Assembly (NCBI RefSeq): GCF_014196125.1
Contig: NZ_JACIDA010000002.1
Span: forward strand, 434,001 to 498,000
Direction of reading: 5' to 3'
DNA length: 64,000 nucleotides
DNA from: Brevundimonas mediterranea
GTDB taxonomy: Bacteria > Pseudomonadota > Alphaproteobacteria > Caulobacterales > Caulobacteraceae
The translations under genes and the position numbers were made by a program. The first letter of the stretch is position 1. Each line of letters begins with the position of its first letter. The notes beneath the pieces are model-generated. The model saw only the letters and a list, made by a program, of their open reading frames with translations, did not search any database and had not been told where the DNA came from. Of this stretch, positions 1-8,564 are shown one piece after another.

Positions 1-1
1 C

Positions 2-1282
2 ATGCGCGACGACTATGCCCGCATGGTCGAGATCGCCAACGAGGGGGCCCGTGATCTTGGCTTTTCCGACACCGGGGCCCTGTGGCGGTCCGGTTACGAC
101 ATGCCCGCCGACGACTTCGCCAAGGAGACCGACCGGCTGTGGGCCCAGGTGAAACCCTTCTACGAGAACCTGCACTGCTATGTCCGCGCCCGGCTGAACG
201 CCAAATACGGCGACGCCGTCCAGCCCGACCACGGCCCGATCCGCGCCGACCTGCTGGGCAATATGTGGTCGCAGCAGTGGGGAAACATCTATGATGTCGT
301 GGCCCCCACCAGCGGCGGCGCCTCCAGCTATGACCTGACCGAACTGCTGAAGACCGCCGACTACGACCCCTTGAAAATGGTCAGGACGGGCGAGGGCTTC
401 TACGTCTCCCTAGGCCTTGATCCCCTGCCCCAGACCTTCTGGGAACGCAGCCAGATTGTGCGCCCGCGCGATCGCGAAGTCGTCTGCCACGCCTCGGCCT
501 GGGACCTCGACAACGCCGACGACATCCGCATCAAGATGTGCACCAACGTCAACGGCGAGGACTTCTACACCGTCCACCACGAGCTGGGTCACAACTACTA
601 CCAGCGCGCCTACAAGAACCAGCCGATGCTGTTCCGCAACGGAGCGAACGACGGCTTCCACGAGGCCATCGGCGACTTCGTCGGCCTGTCAGCTCTGACC
701 CCCACCTATCTGAACCAGATCGGCCTGCTGAAGACCACGCCGGGCGCCGAGGAGGACATTCCCTTCCTGCTGAAGATGGCCTTGGACAAGATCGCCTTCC
801 TGCCCTTCGGCCTGATGGTCGACCGCTGGCGCTGGGACGTCTTCTCGGGCGCCACGACGCCGGACCAGTACAACGCCGCCTGGACCGCCGACATGCTGAA
901 GTATCAGGGCCTGGCTCCGCCGGGGCCGCGTCCGACCAACGCCTTCGACCCCGGCGCGAAATATCACGTGCCGGGCAACACCCCCTACACCCGCTACTTC
1001 CTGGCCCACATCTACCAGTTCCAGTTCCAGCGCGCAGCCTGCAAACAGGCGGGCTGGACCGGGCCGTTGCACCGTTGCTCGGTCTACGGAAACGAGGCGG
1101 TCGGAGCCCGTTTCAACGCCATGCTGGAGATGGGCCAGTCCAAGCCCTGGCCCGAGGCCATGCAGGCCTTCACCGGCGAGACCACCAACGACGCCTCGGC
1201 CGTCGCTGACTATTTCGCGCCTCTGAACCGATGGTTGACCGTCCAGAATCGTGGCCACGACTGCGGCTGGTCAGAGGCTTGA
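2..1282 (+). CDS. M2 family peptidyl-dipeptidase (ACE-like), 5' truncated by window edge
   Basis: Zinc metallopeptidase of the angiotensin-converting-enzyme family (M2), which removes dipeptides from peptide C-termini. The zinc motif HELGH is at residues 193-197 of the visible part and the third zinc ligand is in EAIGD about 25 residues later, the spacing usual for M2. Family members are about 600 residues or more and only 426 are visible, so the ATG at base 2 is almost certainly internal and the N-terminus, with any signal peptide, lies outside the window. Bacterial homologues are usually exported, so a periplasmic role is likely but cannot be seen here. The C-terminus is complete and ends at a TGA. 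Confidence 0.9.
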   Translation: MRDDYARMVEIANEGARDLGFSDTGALWRSGYDMPADDFAKETDRLWAQVKPFYENLHCYVRARLNAKYGDAVQPDHGPIRADLLGNMWSQQWGNIYDVVAPTSGGASSYDLTELLKTADYDPLKMVRTGEGFYVSLGLDPLPQTFWERSQIVRPRDREVVCHASAWDLDNADDIRIKMCTNVNGEDFYTVHHELGHNYYQRAYKNQPMLFRNGANDGFHEAIGDFVGLSALTPTYLNQIGLLKTTPGAEEDIPFLLKMALDKIAFLPFGLMVDRWRWDVFSGATTPDQYNAAWTADMLKYQGLAPPGPRPTNAFDPGAKYHVPGNTPYTRYFLAHIYQFQFQRAACKQAGWTGPLHRCSVYGNEAVGARFNAMLEMGQSKPWPEAMQAFTGETTNDASAVADYFAPLNRWLTVQNRGHDCGWSEA

Positions 1283-1295
1283 GCCTTATGCGTCG

Positions 1296-1328
1296 TTAAC
1301 CCTGACGCTTCAGCCTTCCCTTAACCGC
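1296..1328 (+). promoter_or_regulatory. Two TTAACC motifs, possible CtrA half-sites
   Basis: TTAACCCT at 1296-1303 and TTAACCGC at 1321-1328 lie in the same orientation, 25 bases apart, in the short gap before the Tad-like gene. TTAACC matches the CtrA half-site of Caulobacter, where pilus genes are CtrA targets. Half-sites are common by chance, so this is suggestive only. Confidence 0.3.
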
Positions 1329-1384
1329 ATGACGGCATTCTGTCGTCATGCGGGCGGGGTGCGCCCGGCAGGGAAGCGACGAAC

Positions 1385-3304
1385 TTGGCCTCTCAATCGA
1401 TCCATCGGGCGGTCGGCCGCCTTCGCAAGCTCGTCTCGCGCCTGCGCGACGACCGGCGCGGCAATGTGGCGATGATCTTCGGCCTCAGCCTGCCGGTCAT
1501 CGTCATGCTGGCGCTCGGCGGCGTTGATCTTCACAGGATCACGACCGCGAGGTCGCAGTTTCAGGATGCGCTGGACGCCGCGACCCTGGCCGCCGCGCGC
1601 TCCTCCGAAACGACGTCCGAGGGTCTGAAGAGCGTCGCCCTGGCGACCCTGCACGGCAACCTTCAGGGCACGGAGGTGGAGAAGGTCAATGACGCTGACG
1701 TCAGCGTGTCCATGAACGCCAACAACGTCGTGATCGCCACGGCCCAGGGTCAGGTGAAGACCCTGGTCGCCAACATCGTCCTGCCGCCCTATGGCCAGCT
1801 CCTGGACGACACCCTGCCGATTTCAGCCCACTCCGAAGTCAACCGCTCGTCGAAAGACGTCGAAGTCGCCTTGGTGCTCGATATTACGGGCTCGATGGCC
1901 AACAACAATCGGATCGGCGACCTGAAGAACGCCGCGCGCCAGCTGATCAACCTCGTTGTTCAGCCCGCGAACAAGCAGACTCCCTATTACTCGAAGATGG
2001 CCATCGTTCCCTATTCGGTCGGCGTGAATATGGGATCATATGCCGTCGGCGCGCGAGGTCCGCTCGCTCAGCCCACCAACATAACCGGCGCGGCGTGGGC
2101 GACCGCCGCAGGCAAGACCATCAGTGGGGCGACCCGCGCATCGCCCGGCGTCATCACCGCAAACAGCCATGGCTTGGCGACAGACGATTACGTCTGGATC
2201 AGCAATGTCAGCGGGATGACCAATCTGAATGACAGGGTGTTTCGCGTCACCCGCGTTGACGCGAACAAGGTGACGCTGCGCTACAATAACGGAACGGGCT
2301 GGTATCCGCTCAATACGACCAACTACGGCACATACCAAAGAGGCGGGCAGATTCGGCGATGCGCTAGGTCGGATTGCTACATAACCATCACCTCTCAGAA
2401 CCACGGAATATCAGTTGGAGAGGGCCTTGAGCTCAAAGGTATAAAGGGGACGACGGCGTTAAACGACAAGCTTTATGAAGCCTATGAAGTGACGCAAAAC
2501 TCCTTCACCATTCCCGTTGGGGGCGCCCAGTACGCGGACTATGTCAGCAATGGGACTGTACAGTGCGGTCGCGATGGTTGCGCGAAGCGCATTTTTAGGG
2601 ACGATTATTATAAGTCTCTTACGGCTTTCGACGCGAGCAATTGCGTCAGCGAGCGCATCGGGACAGGCGCCTATGATGATCGGGCGCCGGGCGTCGGGGC
2701 ATATGTTGGTCGGAACTATCCGGCAATGGCGCGATCAACGCCCAGATCTGCCGGCAATCCGTGCCCAGGACCGGTCATACAGCCGCTCACCGCTGAGATA
2801 TCCACCCTTACAACCTTGGTGGAGAGCCTGAATGTGACTGGCTCGACGGCCGGACAGATCGGACTAGCCTGGGGCTGGTACGCCGTCTCGAGCAATTTCA
2901 ACAAACTCTGGCCGTCCAACAGCGCCGCCGCTTACGACAATACGAAAGTGCTCAAGGCTGTAATCCTGATGACGGACGGGGAGTTCAACACCCCCTATTG
3001 CCAGGGCGTCATCGCGCGCGACGCTGGGGGCGGATCGGGCAACGCCTATGACAAGATCAACTGCGACGCCACAAACGGCGACCCATTCGACCAGGCTGCA
3101 GAACTGTGCTCCGCCATAAAGGCCCAGGACGTGATCGTCTATACTGTCGGTTTTTCGATCGAATCAGGAACGGACGCGGCGCGAATTCTGAAGGAATGCG
3201 CCTCCGACGAGGATCGAGCCTATTTGCCTCAATCGGGCGCGGATCTTTCTGCCGATTTCCAGGCGATCGGCCGCGAAATCACGCGACTTCGGATATCACG
3301 TTAA
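1385..3304 (+). CDS. TadE/TadG-like pilus-assembly protein with von Willebrand A domain and two inserted repeats
   Basis: Residues 22-72 form a Tad-type N-terminus: a short basic cytoplasmic stretch, a membrane segment at about 28-48, and an Ala-rich helix. The vWA domain begins near residue 160 with the metal-site motif DITGS (166-170) and resumes after an insertion, with LMTDGEFNTPYC near 528-539. Between the two halves, residues about 249-300 and 331-380 hold two related modules (NSHGLATDDYVWI..GMTNLND and QNHGISVGEGLEL..GTTALND) resembling the FCCH-like repeat common in phage tail proteins. Paired cysteines (326/331, 394/399) suggest an exported domain. The start used is a TTG preceded by a GGGAAGCGA stretch and is uncertain. 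The protein is probably anchored in the inner membrane and faces the periplasm. No other Tad gene is adjacent. Confidence 0.75.
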   Translation: MASQSIHRAVGRLRKLVSRLRDDRRGNVAMIFGLSLPVIVMLALGGVDLHRITTARSQFQDALDAATLAAARSSETTSEGLKSVALATLHGNLQGTEVEKVNDADVSVSMNANNVVIATAQGQVKTLVANIVLPPYGQLLDDTLPISAHSEVNRSSKDVEVALVLDITGSMANNNRIGDLKNAARQLINLVVQPANKQTPYYSKMAIVPYSVGVNMGSYAVGARGPLAQPTNITGAAWATAAGKTISGATRASPGVITANSHGLATDDYVWISNVSGMTNLNDRVFRVTRVDANKVTLRYNNGTGWYPLNTTNYGTYQRGGQIRRCARSDCYITITSQNHGISVGEGLELKGIKGTTALNDKLYEAYEVTQNSFTIPVGGAQYADYVSNGTVQCGRDGCAKRIFRDDYYKSLTAFDASNCVSERIGTGAYDDRAPGVGAYVGRNYPAMARSTPRSAGNPCPGPVIQPLTAEISTLTTLVESLNVTGSTAGQIGLAWGWYAVSSNFNKLWPSNSAAAYDNTKVLKAVILMTDGEFNTPYCQGVIARDAGGGSGNAYDKINCDATNGDPFDQAAELCSAIKAQDVIVYTVGFSIESGTDAARILKECASDEDRAYLPQSGADLSADFQAIGREITRLRISR

Positions 3305-3332
3305 TGACGGTCCACAGGATGAAACGACACCG

Positions 3333-4334
3333 TCAAAGCAACCGGATCTCGCGCAGTCGCTCGGCCAGATAGTCTTCGGCGGTGATTGCTTTACCCGCGT
3401 AGCGGTCTGGATTGTCCGGCGTTATCGCGCTCGGCAGGGTTTCGATCAGGAAATCCGGATTGAAGTGCAGGAAGAAGGGCGTCGAATAGCGGGCGAAGCC
3501 ACGCCGCTCCGGCGCAGGATTCACCACCCGGTGCGTCGTCGACGGCAGGACGTGATTGGTCAGCCGTTGCAGCATGTCGCCGATATTGATCACCAGGGCC
3601 CCCGGCGGCGGCGCGATGTCCAGCCAGCTGCCGTCCTTCTCCTTCAGCTGCAGCCCCGCCTCCTCGGCGCCCAGCAGCAGGGTGATGACATTGATGTCCT
3701 CATGGGCGCCGGCGCGCACCCCCGGCGCATCCGCCGGCACGGGCGGATAGTGCAGCAGGCGGAGCACGCTGTTGCCCATCTCGACCTTGTCCTCGAAATA
3801 GGCGTCGCCGAGGTCCAGATAACGGGCGATAGCCTTCAGGATCTTGCGCCCCAAGGCGTCAAGCTCCTCGTACAGGCCATAGACATTAGCCTTGAATCCG
3901 GGCGTCTCCACCGGCCAGACATTATCGCGCATGAAACGACGATAGGGGTGGCCCTCCGGCAGCTCGCGTCCGACATGCCAGAACTCCTTCAGATCGACGG
4001 ACGCGGCCCCTTTGGCCGCTTCCACGCCGAACGGAGTCAGGCCGCGTGCGCCGCCTGTTCCCGGTTGGTGATACTGGCGCTTCATCGCCTCGGGCAGGGC
4101 GAAGAAGGTTTTGGCGTCAGCAAGAGCTGCGGCGATCCGGGCGTCATCCAGCGCATGGTCAGCCACCACCGCAAACCCATACTCCACGAACGAGGCGCCC
4201 AGAGCGTCGCTGAACCCCCGGAAATCAGCGTCATATCGCTTCATCGACACGGGCGTGATGGCGCGCGCGGTGACGGCAGGGGCGGTGTCGTTGGGGCTCG
4301 AACTCACGGGGGCGTCGTCCTCGGTCAAAAGCAA
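3333..4334 (-). CDS. Isopenicillin-N-synthase-like Fe(II)/2-oxoglutarate dioxygenase
   Basis: 333 residues with the two parts of this family: an N-terminal DIOX_N-type region (FVEYGFAVVADHAL) and a C-terminal jelly-roll core. The iron ligands can be read as H-x-D in AHEDINVITLL and the distal His in TNHVLPSTTHRV; the Arg that binds 2-oxoglutarate would be in the RGFARYSTPFF segment. The substrate cannot be deduced; bacterial homologues are often annotated only by family. The start chosen is a TTG at 4334, because starting at the ATG at 4244 would cut into the conserved N-terminus. It is divergent from the OmpA-like lipoprotein gene with about 160 bases between, and stands alone. Confidence 0.85.
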   Translation of the reverse strand: MLLTEDDAPVSSSPNDTAPAVTARAITPVSMKRYDADFRGFSDALGASFVEYGFAVVADHALDDARIAAALADAKTFFALPEAMKRQYHQPGTGGARGLTPFGVEAAKGAASVDLKEFWHVGRELPEGHPYRRFMRDNVWPVETPGFKANVYGLYEELDALGRKILKAIARYLDLGDAYFEDKVEMGNSVLRLLHYPPVPADAPGVRAGAHEDINVITLLLGAEEAGLQLKEKDGSWLDIAPPPGALVINIGDMLQRLTNHVLPSTTHRVVNPAPERRGFARYSTPFFLHFNPDFLIETLPSAITPDNPDRYAGKAITAEDYLAERLREIRLL

Positions 4335-4498
4335 TGTGCGGCGGTTCCCTTACGCCTATTCCGCAGCCGTGTCAGTTCGTGGCGGTTCCTCCCTCTGCCC
4401 ATGGAGCGCAAAACGCGCTCGTTCACTTGAGGTACAGCTTGGAACCTTGACAGTAGGCGCGCGTTTTACGCCACACAGAAATTCGGAAGGATTATTCC

Positions 4499-5173
4499 AT
4501 GCGCGCCAAGATCATTGTCGCCAGCGTTTCCATTGCGGCCCTGCTGGGAACCGCCGCCTGCACCACGACCGACCCCTACAGCTCGACGCCGACCCGCAAC
4601 AATACCGGCACCGGCGCCATCGCCGGTGCATTGGGCGGAGCTCTGCTGGGCTATCTGACAAACACTTCAAACGGCGAACAAGGCCGCAAGAATGCTCTCA
4701 TCGGAGCCGGTGTCGGCGCCCTGGGCGGCGCAGCCGTGGGCCAGTACATGGACCGCCAGCAGCGCGCCATGGAGGCTGAACTTTCAGGCAGCGGCGTCGG
4801 CGTCGCACGCCAGGGCGACAACCTGGTCCTGCGCATGCCGTCGGATGTGACCTTCGCCACCAACCAATCCTCGATCGATCCGCACTTCCTGCCGGTGCTA
4901 GACGACGTGGCGCGGGTGCTTCAGGAATATGACCGCTCAACCATCGATGTGATCGGCCACACCGACTCGACCGGCGGGGACGCCATTAACCAGCCCCTGT
5001 CCGAGCGCCGCGCCGCCAGCGTGGCTTCGGAACTGGTTCGTCGTGGCGTGATCGCCGAGCGTCTCTACGTCGCAGGCAACAGCTCCCGCAATCCAGTGGC
5101 CTCCAACGCCACGCCGGAGGGCAAGGCCCAGAACCGTCGCGTCGAGATCCTGATCCGGCCGTTCACGGGCTGA
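4499..5173 (+). CDS. OmpA-family lipoprotein with glycine-zipper domain (YiaD-like)
   Basis: 224 residues. The signal peptide ends in a lipobox (LLGTAAC), so Cys20 or 21 is probably lipidated. A glycine-zipper region follows (GAIAGALGGALLGY and GAGVGALGGAAVGQY), then an OmpA C-terminal peptidoglycan-binding domain with DVIGHTDSTG and the late NRRVEI motif. This is the YiaD-type architecture: an outer-membrane-anchored lipoprotein that holds the murein. A TTGACA at 4447-4452 in the upstream gap could be a -35 element, but no convincing -10 was seen. A strong intrinsic terminator follows the gene. Confidence 0.9.
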   Translation: MRAKIIVASVSIAALLGTAACTTTDPYSSTPTRNNTGTGAIAGALGGALLGYLTNTSNGEQGRKNALIGAGVGALGGAAVGQYMDRQQRAMEAELSGSGVGVARQGDNLVLRMPSDVTFATNQSSIDPHFLPVLDDVARVLQEYDRSTIDVIGHTDSTGGDAINQPLSERRAASVASELVRRGVIAERLYVAGNSSRNPVASNATPEGKAQNRRVEILIRPFTG

Positions 5174-5199
5174 TCGGGTTCGATAGTGATGAGATTGGA

Positions 5200-5231
5200 G
5201 GGACGGCGCCGCAAGGCGCCGTCCCTTTTTA
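5200..5231 (+). terminator. Intrinsic terminator of the OmpA-like lipoprotein gene
   Basis: Perfect 11-base stem, GGGACGGCGCC (5200-5210) and GGCGCCGTCCC (5215-5225), with a GCAA loop and a run of T directly after it. Confidence 0.9.
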
Positions 5232-5307
5232 ATAGATGGACACTGTTCCGTGACTTGCGCCGGCACACGCCTCATGTTTGAGCGGAGGCGTTGGGATGGA
5301 GATTTGA

Positions 5308-5475
5308 GTGACGCCGGAAGGTCGTGAGTTCGTACAAACGCTCAAGCTTGCGGTTGTCGCCGTGGTGTGCGCCGTTCTGACCGCGACAGTGGTGATCGGC
5401 GCCGGCGAAGCCTTGTTGCGCCGATCCCAAACGCCCGAATCCGCACCATCATTGCTGATTTCAGCGGCCAACTGA
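5308..5475 (+). CDS. Small single-pass membrane protein, hypothetical
   Basis: A 55-residue reading frame starting at a GTG. It has a charged N-terminus (MTPEGREFVQ), one hydrophobic segment at about residues 14-34 (LAVVAVVCAVLTATVVIGAG) and a short polar tail. An AGCGGAGGCG stretch and GGATGGAG lie 10-25 bases upstream and could serve as ribosome binding sites. I do not recognise the family. It sits between two opposing terminators, so it would need its own promoter. The codon pattern looks coding, but the length is too short to be sure. Confidence 0.45.
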   Translation: MTPEGREFVQTLKLAVVAVVCAVLTATVVIGAGEALLRRSQTPESAPSLLISAAN

Positions 5476-5524
5476 ACCAAGATCTAAAGCCCACATCCCC
5501 CGCTGGCGAAGCGGGTTTTCAGGC

Positions 5525-5559
5525 AAAGAAAAACGCCGTTTCCAGTCGGAAACGGCGTT
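5525..5559 (-). terminator. Intrinsic terminator of the OmpA porin gene
   Basis: Stem AACGCCGTTTCC (5532-5543) with GGAAACGGCGTT (5548-5559) and an AGTC loop. On the minus strand the stem runs into TTTTTCTTT, so it stops transcripts coming from the porin gene. Confidence 0.85.
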
Positions 5560-5626
5560 CAGTCTTTCAACGCTTCTTGTCTGTCTTCGGTCGGCCCGGA
5601 AATCCAGGCCGACCGTCGGGACAGGC

Positions 5627-6778
5627 TTAGAAGTTGATGTTGATCGTCGCGCGACGGTTGAGCGGCTCACGCACGCCGTCAGCGGTCGGCTTGGCCAGGG
5701 CGGTTTCGCCCTTGCCGTCCAGGGCGATGACGCCGCCGTTGACGCCTTGGGCGACCAGGGCGTCCGCGACGGTGCGCGAACGACGGTTCGACAGGCCGAG
5801 GTTATAGGCGGCCGAGCCCGAGGTGTCGGTGTAGCCGACGATCAGGACGCGCGTCGCGGCGCCGGACTTGGCGTAGGTCGCGGCTTGCGTCACGACCGAG
5901 CGGGCTTCCGCCGTCAGGTCCGAGCGATCCCAGTCGAAATAGACCACGAACTCACGCGCGGCCGGCTTGACCGGAGCCGGCGGCGGCGGCGGGGGGGGCG
6001 GAGGAGGCGGGGGCGGCGGCGGGGGCGGAGGAGGCGGGGGCGGTGCAGCTTCTTCAGCGCCGAAGCTGTAACGCAGACCCAGGGTTACGGTGTGCGACTG
6101 ATCGTAGTCGCCGTCCCACTCGCCGAACGAAGTCCCGCCGACCGTCGTCGAGGCGAACGAGGCGTCGCCCGTCAGATAGCGGTAGGTCAGGTCGATATTG
6201 GTGCGGTCGCCCACAGCCCAGGCCAGACCGGCGATCGCTTGAGCGGCGAACTCAGTCGAGTCGTCATCGGCGGTGAAGGTGGCGCCGCGGCTGGCGCGCA
6301 GGTTGCCGATCGTGTCGGTGGTGACGCGGTTCACGCCGGCGCCGAGGCCGACGAAGGGACGGATGCCCCAGGCTTCATAGCCGAAGTCATAGATGACATT
6401 GGCCATCAGGGTGGCGGACTCGATGTCGCCTTCCGGAGAGAAGCAGCCGCCGGTCGCCGGGGTCAGGTTGCACAGGCCCTGGGTGCCGGAGACGGCGCGC
6501 ACGGTGCCGATGTCGCCCGAGCGGTAGCCGCCCTCGAGTTCAACGCGCCAGTTGGGATTGAAGCGATAGCCGAGACGGGCGAAAGCCGCCCAGCCGTTGT
6601 TCACTTCATAGTTCCAGTTGGCGCCCGTCGTCGACGATTCAGCGTTGATGTCGTCGATCATGTGGTAGCCGGCGTCGATCGCGCCGTACCAGCCGTTCGG
6701 TTCTGCCGAAGCCGCGCCAGCTGACAGGGCCAGGGCGGCCGCTGCGCTGGAGGCCAGCACGATAGTCTTCATACGCAT
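5627..6778 (-). CDS. OmpA-family outer-membrane porin with polyproline hinge
   Basis: 383 residues: a signal peptide (cleavage probably after SAGAASA), an eight-strand OmpA-type beta-barrel with alternating aromatic strands ending in LGLRYSF, a linker of 22 consecutive prolines (5978-6043), and an OmpA C-terminal domain (VYFDWDRSDL, GYTDTSGSA, NRRSRTV) that binds peptidoglycan. It would link the outer membrane to the cell wall. GGAGGG lies just upstream of the start, and a second in-frame ATG two codons later is a possible alternative. The 228-base leader up to the MaoC gene probably holds its promoter, but I could not fix the boxes. Confidence 0.92.
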   Translation of the reverse strand: MRMKTIVLASSAAAALALSAGAASAEPNGWYGAIDAGYHMIDDINAESSTTGANWNYEVNNGWAAFARLGYRFNPNWRVELEGGYRSGDIGTVRAVSGTQGLCNLTPATGGCFSPEGDIESATLMANVIYDFGYEAWGIRPFVGLGAGVNRVTTDTIGNLRASRGATFTADDDSTEFAAQAIAGLAWAVGDRTNIDLTYRYLTGDASFASTTVGGTSFGEWDGDYDQSHTVTLGLRYSFGAEEAAPPPPPPPPPPPPPPPPPPPPPPAPVKPAAREFVVYFDWDRSDLTAEARSVVTQAATYAKSGAATRVLIVGYTDTSGSAAYNLGLSNRRSRTVADALVAQGVNGGVIALDGKGETALAKPTADGVREPLNRRATININF

Positions 6779-7007
6779 GGGGATTAGCCCTCCGCCTGTT
6801 TATATTCGGGCGGGTCTACCGCCTTCGCGGGTCTTACCAGCGTTGCCGTGGAAGGTCGAGGCGAAAACGAGGCGAACAAGCGCGCTGAATTGATCACCGT
6901 GCTATTGATGCTACAGGTAAAATTGTCTCTGAGCCTTTGCTTGGACGCCCTTCGGACCCGGTGAGGACACAACGTTGGGGCGTTGATATGGAGCCCTAGA
7001 CGAGAAT

Positions 7008-7469
7008 CTAGCCGACCATCACCTGCATCGCCAACCATTCCGCGATCAGGGCGGGCTTGTCCTCACCTTCAATCTCGACCGTGATTTCATGCTTCAACAA
7101 CCAGCGCCCTGCACCCCTGTCTTCGGCCGACAGCAGCCGGAACCACCCCCGAATCCTCGACCCCGCCCGTACCGGAGCCAGGAATCTGAGCCGGTCAAAT
7201 CCGTAGTTGATTCCCATCACCGCACCCTCAAGCGGCGCAACGGCGTCATAGCTCATCGCCGACGCCAGGCTGAGGGTCAGGAAGCCGTGGGCGATGGTGC
7301 CGCCGAACGGCGTCGCCTGGGCGGCCTCGGGATCCACATGGATGAACTGCCGATCCTCGGTGCAATCGGCGAAAGCGTCGATCCTGGCCTGGCTGACCTC
7401 GAACCACCTCGAGACCCCCACCTGCTGGCCGACCCGGCTCTGGAGCTCGCTCGTCGTCATCACTGTCAT
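7008..7469 (-). CDS. MaoC-family (R)-specific enoyl-CoA hydratase-like dehydratase
   Basis: 153 residues with the hot-dog-fold hydratase motif: catalytic Asp in FADCTEDRQFIHVDP and His in GTIAHGFLTLSL. The family hydrates or dehydrates acyl-CoA thioesters; this single-domain form resembles the NodN/MaoC group, and the precise substrate is unknown. The start at 7469 has GGAAGGA upstream; an ATG three codons later is also possible. The gene lies downstream of the PLP dehydratase on the same strand with about 70 bases between, so co-transcription is possible. Confidence 0.88.
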   Translation of the reverse strand: MTVMTTSELQSRVGQQVGVSRWFEVSQARIDAFADCTEDRQFIHVDPEAAQATPFGGTIAHGFLTLSLASAMSYDAVAPLEGAVMGINYGFDRLRFLAPVRAGSRIRGWFRLLSAEDRGAGRWLLKHEITVEIEGEDKPALIAEWLAMQVMVG

Positions 7470-7538
7470 CGCCGTGAGGTTCCTTCCCGACTTTCCTGTT
7501 TGAGCGACGGTGGCCGAGACGGCGCCTGAAGGAAAGAC

Positions 7539-8519
7539 CTACCCTTCGAAACGGCCTTCCAAGATCTCGCCATAAAGCACCGCGTCAACATTGCCCCCGG
7601 ACAGGACGATACCTGTGGTTCGCCCTTTCGTCTGGGACTTGCCGGAGAGCAAGGCCGCCAGGGAGACCGCCCCGCCCGGCTCGACGATCAGCTTCAGGTG
7701 ACGGAAGGCGAACCGCACCGCCTCGGCCACCTCCGCATCCGAGACCGTGAGCGCACCCGCCAGCCGCCGATTGATCGGCCAGGTCAGTATGCCCGGCATC
7801 GGGGACATCAGGGCGTCGCAGATCGACGGCGGGCCCTCCGGATGACCGACCCGCTCCCCCGCCGCCAGAGACCGCGCGGTGTCGTCATAGGCCTCGGGCT
7901 CCACCACGATCACCTTCGTCTGCGGACTGCGTTCGGCCATGACCAGATTGATCCCGGCCATCAGCCCGCCGCCGGAGGCGCCGCACAAAAGCTGGTCCAT
8001 CGGCGCATCAGCCTGGTCCAACATCTCCAGCGCCACCGTGCCCTGGCCCTCGATAATGAAGGGATCGTCGAACGGCGGGACCAGAACAGACCCCCGCTCG
8101 GCTGCTATTGCGGCGCCGATGGCCTCTCGGCTCTCGGTCCAGCGATCATAGAGCCGCACCTCGCCGCCGAATCCGATCACCCCCTCGACCTTCACCCGGG
8201 GCGAGTCGGACGGCATGACGATGATCGCCGACGTCCCGACCAAGGCGGCCGCGGCGGCCACGCCCTGGGCGTGATTGCCGGAAGAAAAGGCGACGACGCC
8301 GCGCGCCTTCTCCTCGGCGTTCAGTCGGCTGATGCGGTTGTAGGCCCCGCGAAACTTGAACGCTCCTGCCCGCTGCAGATTCTCGGCCTTCATCAGCACC
8401 CGCCCGCCGACCACTGCGTTCAGTGCGGGACTTTCGATCAACGGCGTGCGGACAGCGACGCCGTGGATCTGGCGGGCGGCGTCAAGGACGCCTTCAAAGC
8501 TGGGCAGGTGCGTCGTCAT
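7539..8519 (-). CDS. Serine/threonine dehydratase-like PLP enzyme
   Basis: 326 residues of the fold-type II PLP family. The PLP lysine is in AFKFRGAYN, the substrate loop is SSGNHAQGVA, and the phosphate-binding glycine loop is CGASGGGLMAG. There is no C-terminal ACT domain, so it is the short catabolic threonine/serine dehydratase or serine-racemase type rather than the feedback-regulated biosynthetic IlvA. It probably deaminates L-threonine or L-serine, or racemises serine. It is divergent from glpK with 45 bases between the starts. Confidence 0.88.
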   Translation of the reverse strand: MTTHLPSFEGVLDAARQIHGVAVRTPLIESPALNAVVGGRVLMKAENLQRAGAFKFRGAYNRISRLNAEEKARGVVAFSSGNHAQGVAAAAALVGTSAIIVMPSDSPRVKVEGVIGFGGEVRLYDRWTESREAIGAAIAAERGSVLVPPFDDPFIIEGQGTVALEMLDQADAPMDQLLCGASGGGLMAGINLVMAERSPQTKVIVVEPEAYDDTARSLAAGERVGHPEGPPSICDALMSPMPGILTWPINRRLAGALTVSDAEVAEAVRFAFRHLKLIVEPGGAVSLAALLSGKSQTKGRTTGIVLSGGNVDAVLYGEILEGRFEG

Positions 8520-8564
8520 ATGCTCCCCTTAGCCCAAGGACTGAGCGCCGCGTAAGGCGCCGAT

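Noticed and set aside
2102..2600. Prophage remnant in the Tad-like gene
   Set aside because: Only repeat domains inside one intact frame; no phage genes, integrase or att sites nearby.
5978..6043. 22-proline run as a possible assembly or frameshift error
   Set aside because: The frame stays open into an intact OmpA domain, and Pro-rich hinges are normal in this family.
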